Below are positions 41,538 to 50,351 of a stretch of 64,000 nucleotides of DNA, piece by piece. The notes below the pieces were generated by a model. That model was not told the DNA's origin. It was given only the letters and a program-made list of their open reading frames with translations, and made no database searches. The position numbers were made by a program, and so were the translations under genes. Position 1 is the stretch's first letter. Each line of letters starts with the position of its first letter. Origin of the DNA: Io17-Chloro-G2 sp034420695. Lineage in GTDB: Bacteria; Chloroflexota; Dehalococcoidia; Lucifugimonadales; UBA3495. The DNA lies in NCBI GenBank assembly GCA_034420695.1, contig DAOULB010000006.1:1-64000 (forward strand). The letters are read 5' to 3'.

Positions 41538-43490
41538 ATGGTTGAGAACTCGGGAGCATTGGAAGCTCTGCTTCATGAAGACCGGACTTTCCCCCCTAGC
41601 GACGATTTTCGCGCCAACGCCAACATCTCAGACCCCGACATCTACCGCAGGGCGCTGGAAGACCCCGAGGGGTTCTGGGCCGGTTTCGCCGGGGAGTTGG
41701 AGTGGTTCGAAAAGTGGGACCAGGTCCTCGACTGGAAGCCGCCCTTCGCCCAATGGTTCCTGGGCGGTAAGACCAACGTGTCCTACAATTGCATCGACCG
41801 TCACCTCAAGGCCGGCCGCCGCAACAAGGCCGCCCTCATCTGGGAAGGCGAACCCGGCGATTGGAAAGTCTACACCTATTGGGACCTGTACCGCGAGGTG
41901 TGCCGCTTTGCCAACGGGCTGAAGAGCCTTGGGGTGGAGAAGGGCGACCGGATCACAATTTACCTTCCCATGGTCCCCGAGCTTCCCATTGCCATGCTGG
42001 CTTGTGCCCGCATCGGCGCCCCCCATAGCGTCATATTCGGCGGGTTCAGTCCCGAGTCTATCCGCGACCGCATCAACGATTCCCAGTCCAAGTTGATAAT
42101 TACCGCCGACGGGGGATTCCGGCGGGGCGGTATCGTTCCCCTGAAACAGAATGCCGACGAATCCCTCGACGGTTCGCCCAGCATTGAAAAAATGGTGGTG
42201 GTGCGCCGCACCGGCCAGGCCGACGAGCGCATGGTGGAAGGCCGCGACGTCTGGTGGCACGACTTGGTGGAGGGCCAAGCCCAGACCTGCCCGCCGGAGC
42301 CCATGGATAGCGAGGACATGCTCTATGTCCTCTACACCAGCGGCACCACCGGCAAACCCAAGGGAATAGTACACACCACCGGCGGTTACATGGTGGGCAC
42401 TTATGCCACCGCCAAGTGGATTTTCGACCTCAAGGACGACGATGTTTACTGGTGCACTGCCGACATAGGCTGGGTTACCGGGCATAGCTACATCGTCTAT
42501 GGCCCCTTGGCCAACGGCGCAACTTCGGTGATGTACGAGGGCTCCCCCGACTATCCCGACCGGGACCGCTTCTGGGCCATCGTAGCCAAGTACGGAGTGA
42601 CCATCTGCTACACTGCTCCCACGGCCATCCGCACCTTCATGCGGTGGGGTGAGGAATATCCCCAGCGGCACGACATGTCCACCCTGCGGCTGCTGGGGTC
42701 GGTGGGAGAACCCATCAATCCCGAGGCGTGGGTCTGGTACTGGCAACACATTGGCGGCGGGCGGTGCCCGGTGGTCGACACTTGGTGGCAGACCGAGACC
42801 GGCCAGATTCTCATTGCTCCGCTGCCCGGCATCACCACCCTGAAGCCGGGCTCGGCCACCCACCCCTTCCCCGGCATCCACGCCGAGGTGGTGGATGAAG
42901 CCGGCAACGCGGTGGGGCCCGGAGGTGGCGGCTATCTAACCATCAAGAAGCCCTGGCCGGGTATGCTTCGTACTATCTACGGGGACCCCGACCGCTACGT
43001 GGAACAGTACTGGTCCCGCTACCAGGACACCTACTTCACTGCCGACGGCGCCAAGCTGGACGAGGACGGCTACTTCTGGCTTCTGGGAAGGGTGGACGAC
43101 GTCATCAACGTTTCGGCCCACCGCATCAGCACTATGGAAGTAGAAAGCGCCTTGGTGGACAATTCCAAGGTCGCCGAGGCCGCTTGCATCGGCAAAGCCC
43201 ACGAGGTCAAGGGCCAGGCCATCGTCGGCTTCGTAACCCTGAAGGACCAAATTGAGGCCTCCGATGCCGTCATCACTGAGCTGAAGCAGCACGTGGCCAC
43301 CAAGATAGGCCCCATGGCCCGGCCCGACGACATTTATTTCGCCGCCGAACTGCCTAAGACCCGCAGCGGCAAGATAATGCGCCGGCTGCTCCGGGACGTA
43401 GCCGAGGGCCGCGCCTTGGGCGACACCACCACCCTGGCCGACCCGGCGGTCGTTGAAGCCCTGAAGAGCCAGTACGACGACGAGGAATAG
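41538..43490 (+). CDS. acs: acetyl-CoA synthetase
   Basis: Acs converts acetate, ATP and CoA to acetyl-CoA. The 650-residue adenylating enzyme has the P-loop-like YTSGTTGKPKGIVHTTGGY, the DTWWQTETGQILIAPLPGIT core, LLGRVDDVINVSAHRIST hinge and the C-terminal KTRSGKIMRRLLRD with the lysine normally acetylated for control. An N-terminal ACAS_N region is present. AGGAGG lies 7 nt before ATG. It lies between two defence-type genes although it is itself a normal housekeeping gene with host-like composition. Confidence 0.96.
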   Translation: MVENSGALEALLHEDRTFPPSDDFRANANISDPDIYRRALEDPEGFWAGFAGELEWFEKWDQVLDWKPPFAQWFLGGKTNVSYNCIDRHLKAGRRNKAALIWEGEPGDWKVYTYWDLYREVCRFANGLKSLGVEKGDRITIYLPMVPELPIAMLACARIGAPHSVIFGGFSPESIRDRINDSQSKLIITADGGFRRGGIVPLKQNADESLDGSPSIEKMVVVRRTGQADERMVEGRDVWWHDLVEGQAQTCPPEPMDSEDMLYVLYTSGTTGKPKGIVHTTGGYMVGTYATAKWIFDLKDDDVYWCTADIGWVTGHSYIVYGPLANGATSVMYEGSPDYPDRDRFWAIVAKYGVTICYTAPTAIRTFMRWGEEYPQRHDMSTLRLLGSVGEPINPEAWVWYWQHIGGGRCPVVDTWWQTETGQILIAPLPGITTLKPGSATHPFPGIHAEVVDEAGNAVGPGGGGYLTIKKPWPGMLRTIYGDPDRYVEQYWSRYQDTYFTADGAKLDEDGYFWLLGRVDDVINVSAHRISTMEVESALVDNSKVAEAACIGKAHEVKGQAIVGFVTLKDQIEASDAVITELKQHVATKIGPMARPDDIYFAAELPKTRSGKIMRRLLRDVAEGRALGDTTTLADPAVVEALKSQYDDEE

Positions 43491-43496
43491 GGCTTA

Positions 43497-45233
43497 GTGG
43501 AGGCTATCGACAGGACGTTCAAGCAAATAATAGATACAAGCATCCAATACGTCGTTCCTGTCTTTCAACGGGACTACAAATGGGACAAGGAGCAGTGGCA
43601 GCGGCTTTGGGATGACGTTAATCGGGTGAGCGTCAAAAATGGTACCGCTGGGCACTTCCTCGGTTCGCTCGTCCAAATTGATACTGGCCGGACCACGCCC
43701 TCTCTCAGTAGTTGGCTAGTGGTCGACGGTCAACAGCGACTGGCTACGTTGACGATACTGGTGGCAGCACTAAGGGACCATTTGGAGGATACTGGTTGGC
43801 CCGAGGATGAAGATGGTCCAACTAAAGAATCCTTGGAGGACATGTTCCTCAAAAACCGGAATGCCAGCGGTGATAGAAAGTACAAATTGAGTCTCAGACG
43901 GGCCGATAACGCTACCCTGCATGAAATCATTGACTACAGGCCCTCAAACACGGTAGAAGGCAACCCGTCTGGTCAGATAAAGAGCTGTTACACGTTTTTC
44001 AGGGAACGACTAAATGCCCCGGGTTGTGACCCTTTAGCACTTTACAATAGTGTAGCATCCCTACGGATTGTGGAAGTTACCTTGAAACGGGAAGTTGATG
44101 ACCCTCAGTTCGTCTTCGAAAGCATGAATCACACTGGGGTTGACCTCTCACAAGCCGATCTAATCCGCAATTACCTTTTGATGAACCTTGAAGAGCAGGA
44201 ACAGACAAGACTTTATTCAGACTACTGGAGAGTAACGGAACAATACTTCAGAGAACCGAATGGGGCGCTAAACGATGAGATGTTTGACACGTTCCTGCAA
44301 GATTACCTGGCTTTGAAATTGAACAGAAATCAACGGGAACCACGACGTCAAATTTATGACGAATTCAAGCTGGGTAGGGAGAGATTGCAGGGCGGGAGAA
44401 CCCTTGAGGAGTTGCTCGAAGAGATTAGACGTTTTGCCGGATATTATTCGGCTTTTAATGGTCGTAATGCTGCGCACACAGAGCAATTGGCCGATGCGAT
44501 GAGAAACGTGCGAAGACGCGGTACCACCCCGGCAGTTCTCGTCTTGCGATTGTACGATTGCTTTGACCGAGAAAAAAGCCTTCATGAAGTGGAATTTGTC
44601 AGAGCATTGGACCTTGTCCAGAGTTACCTCATCCGTCGGACGGTGATGGGATATCAAACCAGATGGGGCAGCTATTATGGAATCTTTAGTGGAATGGCCC
44701 GAGACATTCACAATATGGTGGACCCGACCCCCATGGAAACCGTAGAACGGGTCCTGATGAGCTGGGAAGAGTGGTACTGGCACTGGCGTTTCCCACGGGA
44801 CGGTGAATTCATCCAAGAGTTGCAAAAGCGCGACCTGTATTCCCTCGGCGGAGTGTGCAAACACCTGCTCGACCGGCTGGAAAACTACGACACCAAGGAA
44901 CCGTCACCAGTTTCTGAATACACAATTGAACACATAATGCCGCAGAGTCCCGGACCGGAGTGGCAGGAGATGATCGGAGAGGGTTGGGAACAGGTCCATG
45001 CTGACTGGCTCCATCGACTGGGGAATCTGACCCTCACGGGATACAATTCAGAGATGTCCAATCGTTCCTTCGAGGAGAAGAAAGCCATCAAAGGCGGATT
45101 CAACGAATCCGCCGTGCGACTCAACAAGTTCGTGCTGGAACATCCGAAGTGGACAGCAACTGAGATGGAAGAACGGGGCCGGCAGTTGGCTGATCAGGCG
45201 CTGAAAATCTGGCCCTATCCCCAGCCAAGCTAG
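43497..45233 (+). CDS. GmrSD-like DUF262/DUF1524 restriction nuclease
   Basis: The 578-residue protein joins an N-terminal DUF262 domain, with FQRDYKW (23-29) and the VVDGQQRLATL motif (75-85), to a C-terminal DUF1524 HNH-type nuclease domain with EHIMPQ (His479) and LGNLTLTGYN. This is the single-chain GmrSD/BrxU type, which uses nucleotides to cut DNA carrying modified bases, typical of phage. The middle part is helical. The start is GTG at 43497, 6 bp after acs. AT content is higher than in its neighbours, consistent with horizontal transfer. Confidence 0.88.
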   Translation: MEAIDRTFKQIIDTSIQYVVPVFQRDYKWDKEQWQRLWDDVNRVSVKNGTAGHFLGSLVQIDTGRTTPSLSSWLVVDGQQRLATLTILVAALRDHLEDTGWPEDEDGPTKESLEDMFLKNRNASGDRKYKLSLRRADNATLHEIIDYRPSNTVEGNPSGQIKSCYTFFRERLNAPGCDPLALYNSVASLRIVEVTLKREVDDPQFVFESMNHTGVDLSQADLIRNYLLMNLEEQEQTRLYSDYWRVTEQYFREPNGALNDEMFDTFLQDYLALKLNRNQREPRRQIYDEFKLGRERLQGGRTLEELLEEIRRFAGYYSAFNGRNAAHTEQLADAMRNVRRRGTTPAVLVLRLYDCFDREKSLHEVEFVRALDLVQSYLIRRTVMGYQTRWGSYYGIFSGMARDIHNMVDPTPMETVERVLMSWEEWYWHWRFPRDGEFIQELQKRDLYSLGGVCKHLLDRLENYDTKEPSPVSEYTIEHIMPQSPGPEWQEMIGEGWEQVHADWLHRLGNLTLTGYNSEMSNRSFEEKKAIKGGFNESAVRLNKFVLEHPKWTATEMEERGRQLADQALKIWPYPQPS

Positions 45234-45316
45234 ACGCAAGCGGCTAGATGCGCACGGCGGTGCGTGCTTGCCCGAAACAAGAACACGGACAAACGGATTT
45301 AGCGGAGATTTCATCA

Positions 45317-45724
45317 ATGGCAACAGTACCCGCTCCCGACCGGGAGGCCGCAGGGAATCACCTCTTGCATTGCCGCCAATACATGGACAATGCACTAGAC
45401 GCCCTGCGGAATCAAGAGCCTGCCAAGGCCGGGGAAATGCTTTGGGGCAGCGTAAGTCAAGCCGTCCATGCCGTGGACGCTTGGCGGGGGCCCATGATTG
45501 AGTCGCATCGAGACTTGTTAAACTTCGCCTACGCCCTCGGCCGGGAAATCGGAGACCCGGCTTTCACCTACGTTTTCCGGGCTGCAAGGAGCCTCCACAA
45601 CAACTTCTACGTCCCGGTGGAAACTATGGAAGAAGTTGAAGGGTTACTGCCGGGCATACAAACGGTGGTCAACCAGATTCTGGCCCTCTTGCCCGAGGAG
45701 GCGCGCAGCGGAACCACCATGTAG
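45317..45724 (+). CDS. HEPN/PaREP1-like small protein
   Basis: The 135-residue helical protein carries KAGEMLWGSVSQAVHAVDAW and ARSLHNNFYVPVETMEEVEG, matching the small protein at 1711-2097 (SEKLWGAASQAIKAY; CHANFYNDWME). The pattern fits PaREP1/HEPN-type proteins; no clear RxxxxH motif. ATG at 45317 follows GGAGAT by 8 nt; the longer frame from 45248 is not supported. It lies 83 bp after the GmrSD-like gene on the same strand, so it may belong to that defence cluster. Confidence 0.7.
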   Translation: MATVPAPDREAAGNHLLHCRQYMDNALDALRNQEPAKAGEMLWGSVSQAVHAVDAWRGPMIESHRDLLNFAYALGREIGDPAFTYVFRAARSLHNNFYVPVETMEEVEGLLPGIQTVVNQILALLPEEARSGTTM

Positions 45725-45826
45725 TAGGCTGGGTCAGTTCCTAGTTGATTGCGGAGTGAAAATCTGTGCGCAGCCGCTTGGCTTGGGCGGCCGGTCAAAT
45801 GGCTAGTCTTGAAGGAGTCTTAGAGA

Positions 45827-47845
45827 ATGGCAAACTACACCAAGGACGAAGCGCAAGAATGGGCATGGGAGAGTCTGAAAGGCCAGTGGACTACCCTGAT
45901 TACTCCCTTTACGCCCGACAACAAGTACGACAGGGAAGGGATGAAGCGCAACATCCGCCACATTCGCAGCCTGGGCACTGCCGGCGCCGGCTGCACTTGG
46001 GGAATGGGCGAGTTCTGGAGCCTGACCCATGACGAACGCATCGACGTGATGGACTCGGTAGCTGAAGAGGCGGCGGGCAGTTGGCCCATCGGCGCCCACG
46101 TCACCCACTCTTCGGCGCCGGAAATGCTATCCCTTGCCCGGCATGCCGAGGACCGGGGGTTCGACCTGCTCATCGTGGCTCCGCCCTTCATGGTGACCAA
46201 GACCGAGGACCAAGTTGTCGAGTATGTCCGCCTGCTGGCGGAAAACACCAACCTGGCGATCATGTTCTACAACTCGCCCCAATTCGGCATCGTAATGAGC
46301 ACCCACGGGCTGGAGAGGCTCTGCCGGATTCCCAACGTGGTTGGCGTAAAAGAGGCTAGCTTCAACCAGCAAATTTCAATCGAAGCCCACCTGACCCTGG
46401 GCAAAGAATTCGTCATCAGCACCCCAGACGAGTGGATATTCTTCAAGGCTCAAGAACTGGGATTCCAGCAGCAGGTGATGTTTTCCAATACTTCCGACTG
46501 GCGGTTCGACATCCCGGGGGCCAATTACTACGTTCAGTTTATTGACCGGGCTACCAAGGGTGACTTGGACGAGGCTTTCTACGACAAGCATATTCGCAGG
46601 TTGAATGAACTGTCCGACACTTGGTGGACCAGGACCATGGACAAGTACAACGGGGCCCTTCCGGTCTCCATGGTCAAGCATTGGGCCCAGCTCATGGGCC
46701 TGGCCGCCGGCCCGCCCCGCCTGCCCCTCATCGACCTCACCCCCCAAGAAAAATCCCAACTGCGGGAGGAACTGGAGCCGCTCAAGCCCCAAGTTCCAGC
46801 TCCTGCCGTGGCGGCCCAACCCCGGGCGGCCTGGCTGGACGGCAACAATAACTTCGCCACCGGCATGCTGCTTATGGTCAGCGTGCAAGACGTCGAAGAA
46901 GCATTGGAGGCCGAGCAGGGCGGCGCCGACGTGGTTGACGTGAAGAACCTGCAGGAAGCCCTGGTTGGCTCAGGGCATCCCTCCATTGTCAGGCAGGTCC
47001 GGGGCATCATCCCGGTAGAGAAGCACGTCAGCGTCACCTTGGGCGTGGTGCCCAACCAGCCCGGCACGGTGGCCATGGCCGTGTACGCCGCGGCGCACAT
47101 GGATGCCACCTCGGTGAAGGTGGGTTTCCAGCGGGGCGACTACGACTCCGCCGTGGAGGTGCTGCGGGAGGCGCGCCGAGCCCTGGAGGGGTTCAACACC
47201 AAGCTCATCGGCTCGGTTTTTGCCGACAACGAGCTGTACGAGGACGGCCTCGACCCCCACTGCATGGTTCAACTGGCCAAAGACGGTGAATGTGACGGCT
47301 TCCTGATCGACACCTTGACCAAGGATGGAAGGAACCTGTTCGATTTCATGCCCGAGCACGTATTGCGGAACATTGTTCTGCAGGGCAAGGAGCTGGGCAT
47401 GAGCACGGCGCTCTCCGGCCACCTGAAGATAAGCGACTTGGATGAACTCGCCCGCATCAACCCCGACATAGTTGGAGTCCGGGGCGCCGTGTGTTCCAAC
47501 GGGGACCGGGGCCGGGCGGTGGCTTGGGAGGCGGTGTCCGAGTTCAAACGGCAGCTTGACCTGCGCAAAAGCGGGGCAATCAGCGTCCACGGCGACGCCG
47601 CTCCCGTTGTCAGCAACGCCGACAGCGGCTGGGTCATCATCGACGGGCGAGGCAAGAGCTGCGCCGGCGTCATCGCTGCCATGGCCTACCAGATGGAGCA
47701 CGACCGGCAGTCCTTCGTCGAAGCCATTCTCGCCGACGCCCTGAATATCTACGACGTAATAGTCTGGACGGAAAAAGCGGGGCACCAGCTGTTGACCCAG
47801 CGCCACGACTCCGACGGCTCGGTCCGGGTGCTCATCAAGCCCTGA
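45827..47845 (+). CDS. three-domain fusion: DHDPS/NAL-type aldolase, MfnB-type synthase, TusA-like domain
   Basis: This 672-residue cytoplasmic protein joins three parts. Residues 1-315 form a DHDPS/N-acetylneuraminate-lyase barrel with Tyr148 (MFYNSP) and Schiff-base Lys175 (VVGVKEAS). After a Pro/Ala linker (320-335), residues 346-578 match (5-formylfuran-3-yl)methyl phosphate synthase MfnB of methanofuran synthesis: GGADVVDVKN (Asp371, Lys373), SVKVGF (Lys431), LIDTLTKDGRNLFDF and IVGVRGAVCSNGDRGR. Residues 600-672 resemble TusA/SirA, but the CPxP motif is CAGV (Cys612). GAAGGAG precedes the ATG. The joint function is unknown; a furan or C1-cofactor product is an inference. Confidence 0.85.
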   Translation: MANYTKDEAQEWAWESLKGQWTTLITPFTPDNKYDREGMKRNIRHIRSLGTAGAGCTWGMGEFWSLTHDERIDVMDSVAEEAAGSWPIGAHVTHSSAPEMLSLARHAEDRGFDLLIVAPPFMVTKTEDQVVEYVRLLAENTNLAIMFYNSPQFGIVMSTHGLERLCRIPNVVGVKEASFNQQISIEAHLTLGKEFVISTPDEWIFFKAQELGFQQQVMFSNTSDWRFDIPGANYYVQFIDRATKGDLDEAFYDKHIRRLNELSDTWWTRTMDKYNGALPVSMVKHWAQLMGLAAGPPRLPLIDLTPQEKSQLREELEPLKPQVPAPAVAAQPRAAWLDGNNNFATGMLLMVSVQDVEEALEAEQGGADVVDVKNLQEALVGSGHPSIVRQVRGIIPVEKHVSVTLGVVPNQPGTVAMAVYAAAHMDATSVKVGFQRGDYDSAVEVLREARRALEGFNTKLIGSVFADNELYEDGLDPHCMVQLAKDGECDGFLIDTLTKDGRNLFDFMPEHVLRNIVLQGKELGMSTALSGHLKISDLDELARINPDIVGVRGAVCSNGDRGRAVAWEAVSEFKRQLDLRKSGAISVHGDAAPVVSNADSGWVIIDGRGKSCAGVIAAMAYQMEHDRQSFVEAILADALNIYDVIVWTEKAGHQLLTQRHDSDGSVRVLIKP

Positions 47846-47897
47846 CTAGCGGCGGCAAAATCAAAACAAACACGCGCCGCGCGCCGTAAGGTCCCTT

Positions 47898-48452
47898 ATG
47901 ATCACCCCAAAACCGAAAACCAAGCTCACCTTCCAGGACTACCTTAAGACGTCCGACGATGAACGCTACGAACTCCTGGATGGCGAGTTGATTATGCTGC
48001 TCAGCCCAAACGAGGCCCACCAAATTACCTGCCTCAACCTCGGTTCCAGACTTTTGCTCTATGTCGAATAAAACGGCTTGGGCCAGGTCCTACTGGCCCC
48101 CTACGACGTGAAACTGTCAGACACCGATGTGGTGCAGCCGGACATCCTCTTTGTATCCAACGAGAGGTCAGGAGTCAGGACCACCGACAACATCCAGGGC
48201 GCACCGGACTTGGTGGTGGAGATTCAGTCTCCTTCAACCGCCCGCCGCGACTGGAACGACAAACTCCGCCTCTATGCCCGGCGCGGGGTGAGTGAATACT
48301 GGATAATCAACCCGGAAGCCCACACGGTTGCCGTTCTTCTGCTGGAGGAAGGTGAATTTCGGCCCGCGGGGATCTATGGCGAAGGAAGCGCACTATCTTG
48401 CGCTTCAATAGAAGGCTTCAGCATCGAGGTGGACGAGATTTTCCCGTCATAG
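47898..48452 (+). pseudogene. Uma2-family endonuclease gene interrupted by a stop codon
   Basis: The frame from ATG at 47898 reads as a normal Uma2 protein (LTFQDYLKTSDDERYELLDG, then LNLGSRLLLYVE), meets TAA at 48069-48071 (codon 58), and continues in the same frame with NGLGQVLLAPYDVKLSD, VVQPDILFV, DLVVEIQSPSTARRDWNDK and YWIINPEAH to 48452. Uma2 proteins are PD-(D/E)XK-like nucleases of unknown role, common in cyanobacteria and Chloroflexota. The single nonsense change with all core motifs kept suggests recent inactivation; a sequencing error or read-through is the alternative. Confidence 0.85.
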
Positions 48453-48582
48453 GGCAATCCATCAAAATCTGACGCCCAGGAAAACTCGCGTCGGAACAAA
48501 GGCGGGGAACTCGTGGTTGAAACAGGGGAACAAGTGGTTCGGGGGCGCCGGTGTATGGCGGGAGAACCGGGCAGTTGAATCC

Positions 48583-49494
48583 CTAGACCATGAAGACCGG
48601 GTCGGCGTCCCGGTTGATGCGGCTCTCTTCCCCGATTCCTTTGCGGAGAAACTTGGGCAGGGCCGTCATGTTGCGGTGGGTCTCGCCGTCGTAGAATCCC
48701 AGTTCCCTGGAAATGCGCTGCGACACCAATTCATCGATTCGGCTGCCGATGCCCGAATCAAACGTGGTGTCGCTGGCCAAGCTGAACCCCCACAGGGTCT
48801 GGAACGCCGGAACGTGGGCTTGCATGGCCATAGTGTGGTTGAACACTTCGCCCAGCGTATTGAAGATTGTGGTGAAGCACTCCTGGTAACTGAGCAGCCC
48901 CGCGGGACCGGACTGGGTAACTAGGATTCCGCCGGGGTTCAACCGGGATTTCACGATGTTGTAATACTCTTCGGTATAAAGCAGGTAGGCTGGCCCCCCT
49001 TCCATGGGGTCCACCAAGTCCATGATCATCACGTCGAAGCCCGGCCCGCCGGACGCCAGGTACTCCCTCGCATCCTGGTGCACCAAGGTCAACTTGGGGT
49101 CTTCAAAGCTTCCCCGGTTATGGTGGGGCAGGAACTCCCGGCAAAGTTCAACCACCTGCCGGTCCAAGTCCAGCATTACGGCCTTTTCCACCGTTCGGTG
49201 GGCCAAGACTTCCCGAAGGGTCCCACCTTCACCGCCTCCACCAATAAAAACGGACTGCGGGTTTGGGTGAAGCAGCATTGCTGGGTGCACCAAGGCCTCG
49301 TGATAAACAAACTCGTCCCGCTCGGTTGACTGGGTCTTGCCATCTAGAACCAGGCTGCGTCCGAATGTCTCCGACTCCAGCACCTCTACCTTTTGGTATT
49401 TGGTCTGGCCGGAAAAGTGCACTTTCCGCACTTGGAGCATGACAGCCAAGTCGGGAAAGACGGTCTCTAGGAACCATTTGCCGGAGATGTCCAC
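48583..49494 (-). CDS. speE: spermidine synthase
   Basis: SpeE transfers an aminopropyl group from decarboxylated SAM to putrescine. The 303-residue protein has an N-terminal beta domain (LVLDGKTQSTERDEFVYHEA), the SAM-binding VFIGGGGEGGTLREVLAH, MLDLDRQVVELCREFLP, and FDVMIMDLVDP with the catalytic Asp. It lies 22 bp after speD, which supplies its aminopropyl donor, so the pair is one operon. Confidence 0.95.
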   Translation of the reverse strand: MDISGKWFLETVFPDLAVMLQVRKVHFSGQTKYQKVEVLESETFGRSLVLDGKTQSTERDEFVYHEALVHPAMLLHPNPQSVFIGGGGEGGTLREVLAHRTVEKAVMLDLDRQVVELCREFLPHHNRGSFEDPKLTLVHQDAREYLASGGPGFDVMIMDLVDPMEGGPAYLLYTEEYYNIVKSRLNPGGILVTQSGPAGLLSYQECFTTIFNTLGEVFNHTMAMQAHVPAFQTLWGFSLASDTTFDSGIGSRIDELVSQRISRELGFYDGETHRNMTALPKFLRKGIGEESRINRDADPVFMV

Positions 49495-49516
49495 AGGCCT
49501 CGCAGGGCAGACGGGT

Positions 49517-49882
49517 TCAGGCGGTGATCGGCTCTTGGATCATTCCCCGCTGCACCTCTTGGATCGAGGGCTCCTGACATTCAAACTGCTCGATCAACAA
49601 GTCGGCAACAGCTTGGGGATGAAAGGAGGTACCGCAGGAAAAGACGTCGGCCGCGGCGTAGTTGTACTCAGGCCACGTATGAATCGATATGTGGGATTCA
49701 GCGATGGCTAGAATTCCGGTGACGCCTTGAGGACTGAACCTGTGAAATGACTCGCCTACTACGTGGGCGCCTACCGAATCTGCAGCTTGGAGTAATGATT
49801 TGCGGATGTGGGCCAGGTCGTTGAGCAGTTTGGGGTTACAGTCTCTCAGTTCCAGCAGAAGATGGATGCCTAGTACATTCAA
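49517..49882 (-). CDS. speD: S-adenosylmethionine decarboxylase proenzyme
   Basis: The 121-residue proenzyme is the short bacterial class. It self-cleaves between Glu62 and Ser63 in AIAESHISIHTWPE, turning Ser63 into the pyruvoyl cofactor; Cys83 (VFSCGTSF) and His68 complete the active site. The start is TTG at 49882 with AGGAGG 9 nt upstream. It makes the aminopropyl donor used by SpeE. A promoter lies at 49945-49973. Confidence 0.95.
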   Translation of the reverse strand: MNVLGIHLLLELRDCNPKLLNDLAHIRKSLLQAADSVGAHVVGESFHRFSPQGVTGILAIAESHISIHTWPEYNYAAADVFSCGTSFHPQAVADLLIEQFECQEPSIQEVQRGMIQEPITA

Positions 49883-49944
49883 TCATCTGTCCTCCTTTTT
49901 CCGGGTGGCGCGGGCACAGGTCTCCCACCGCGCAGCGAAGAAGT

Positions 49945-49973
49945 ATTTTACTTGCATAGCTTGGGGTAGGCAA
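49945..49973 (-). promoter_or_regulatory. candidate promoter of speD-speE
   Basis: On the reverse strand TTGCCT (49973-49968), 17 bp and TAAAAT (49950-49945) are followed by a 56-nt leader to the speD start. Confidence 0.55.
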
Positions 49974-50351
49974 TACCTCAGACCAAGCCGCTTTGCACTC
50001 TTCAATCTCCCTTCTATTCGTCCTTTCGTCATGTCAGGTGCGCGCCGGGCATTCCGATCAGGACTCAGGCGCCTTCCCGTGTTTCAGCCGGTTTGTTCCC
50101 ATCCGGCAACGCTTGAGCGTCGGCAAACTCTGCCTGGCCGGTGCGCCGCGGCACCCCGGACGCACCCGGCAAAACTGAAAGGTAAGGCTCAAGCCGTAGT
50201 TGGGACAAATGGAAATGCTAAGGGAGTCCCAAAACGCTGGTGTAACGCCGCGATGATGGGCGAAACGCTTCACCTTGCGACGCCGCAGGGAGACAGTGCG
50301 GGCCGACACTCGAAAGGTCTATTGAATGAGAATAGTCAGTCTCTTGGAAGA
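49974..50351. other. structured gap between speD and the TPR gene
   Basis: No gene is supported in these 378 bp. Several inverted repeats are visible: GGTGC/GCACC (50140-50155) and TTGGGAC/GTCCCAA (50200-50232), plus AGTCT/AGACT close to the TPR stop codon. A reverse-strand frame of 83 codons (50058-50309) is basic, Cys-rich and unrecognised. The region could be an upstream leader of speD or a non-coding RNA, but matches to cobalamin, SAM or RNase P consensus sequences were not convincing. Confidence 0.35.

Noticed and set aside
50058..50309. Cobalamin riboswitch or RNase P RNA in the speD upstream region
   Set aside because: Only short matches such as CCCGCACTGT were found; the required B12 box and surrounding helices, or the P-RNA core, are absent.
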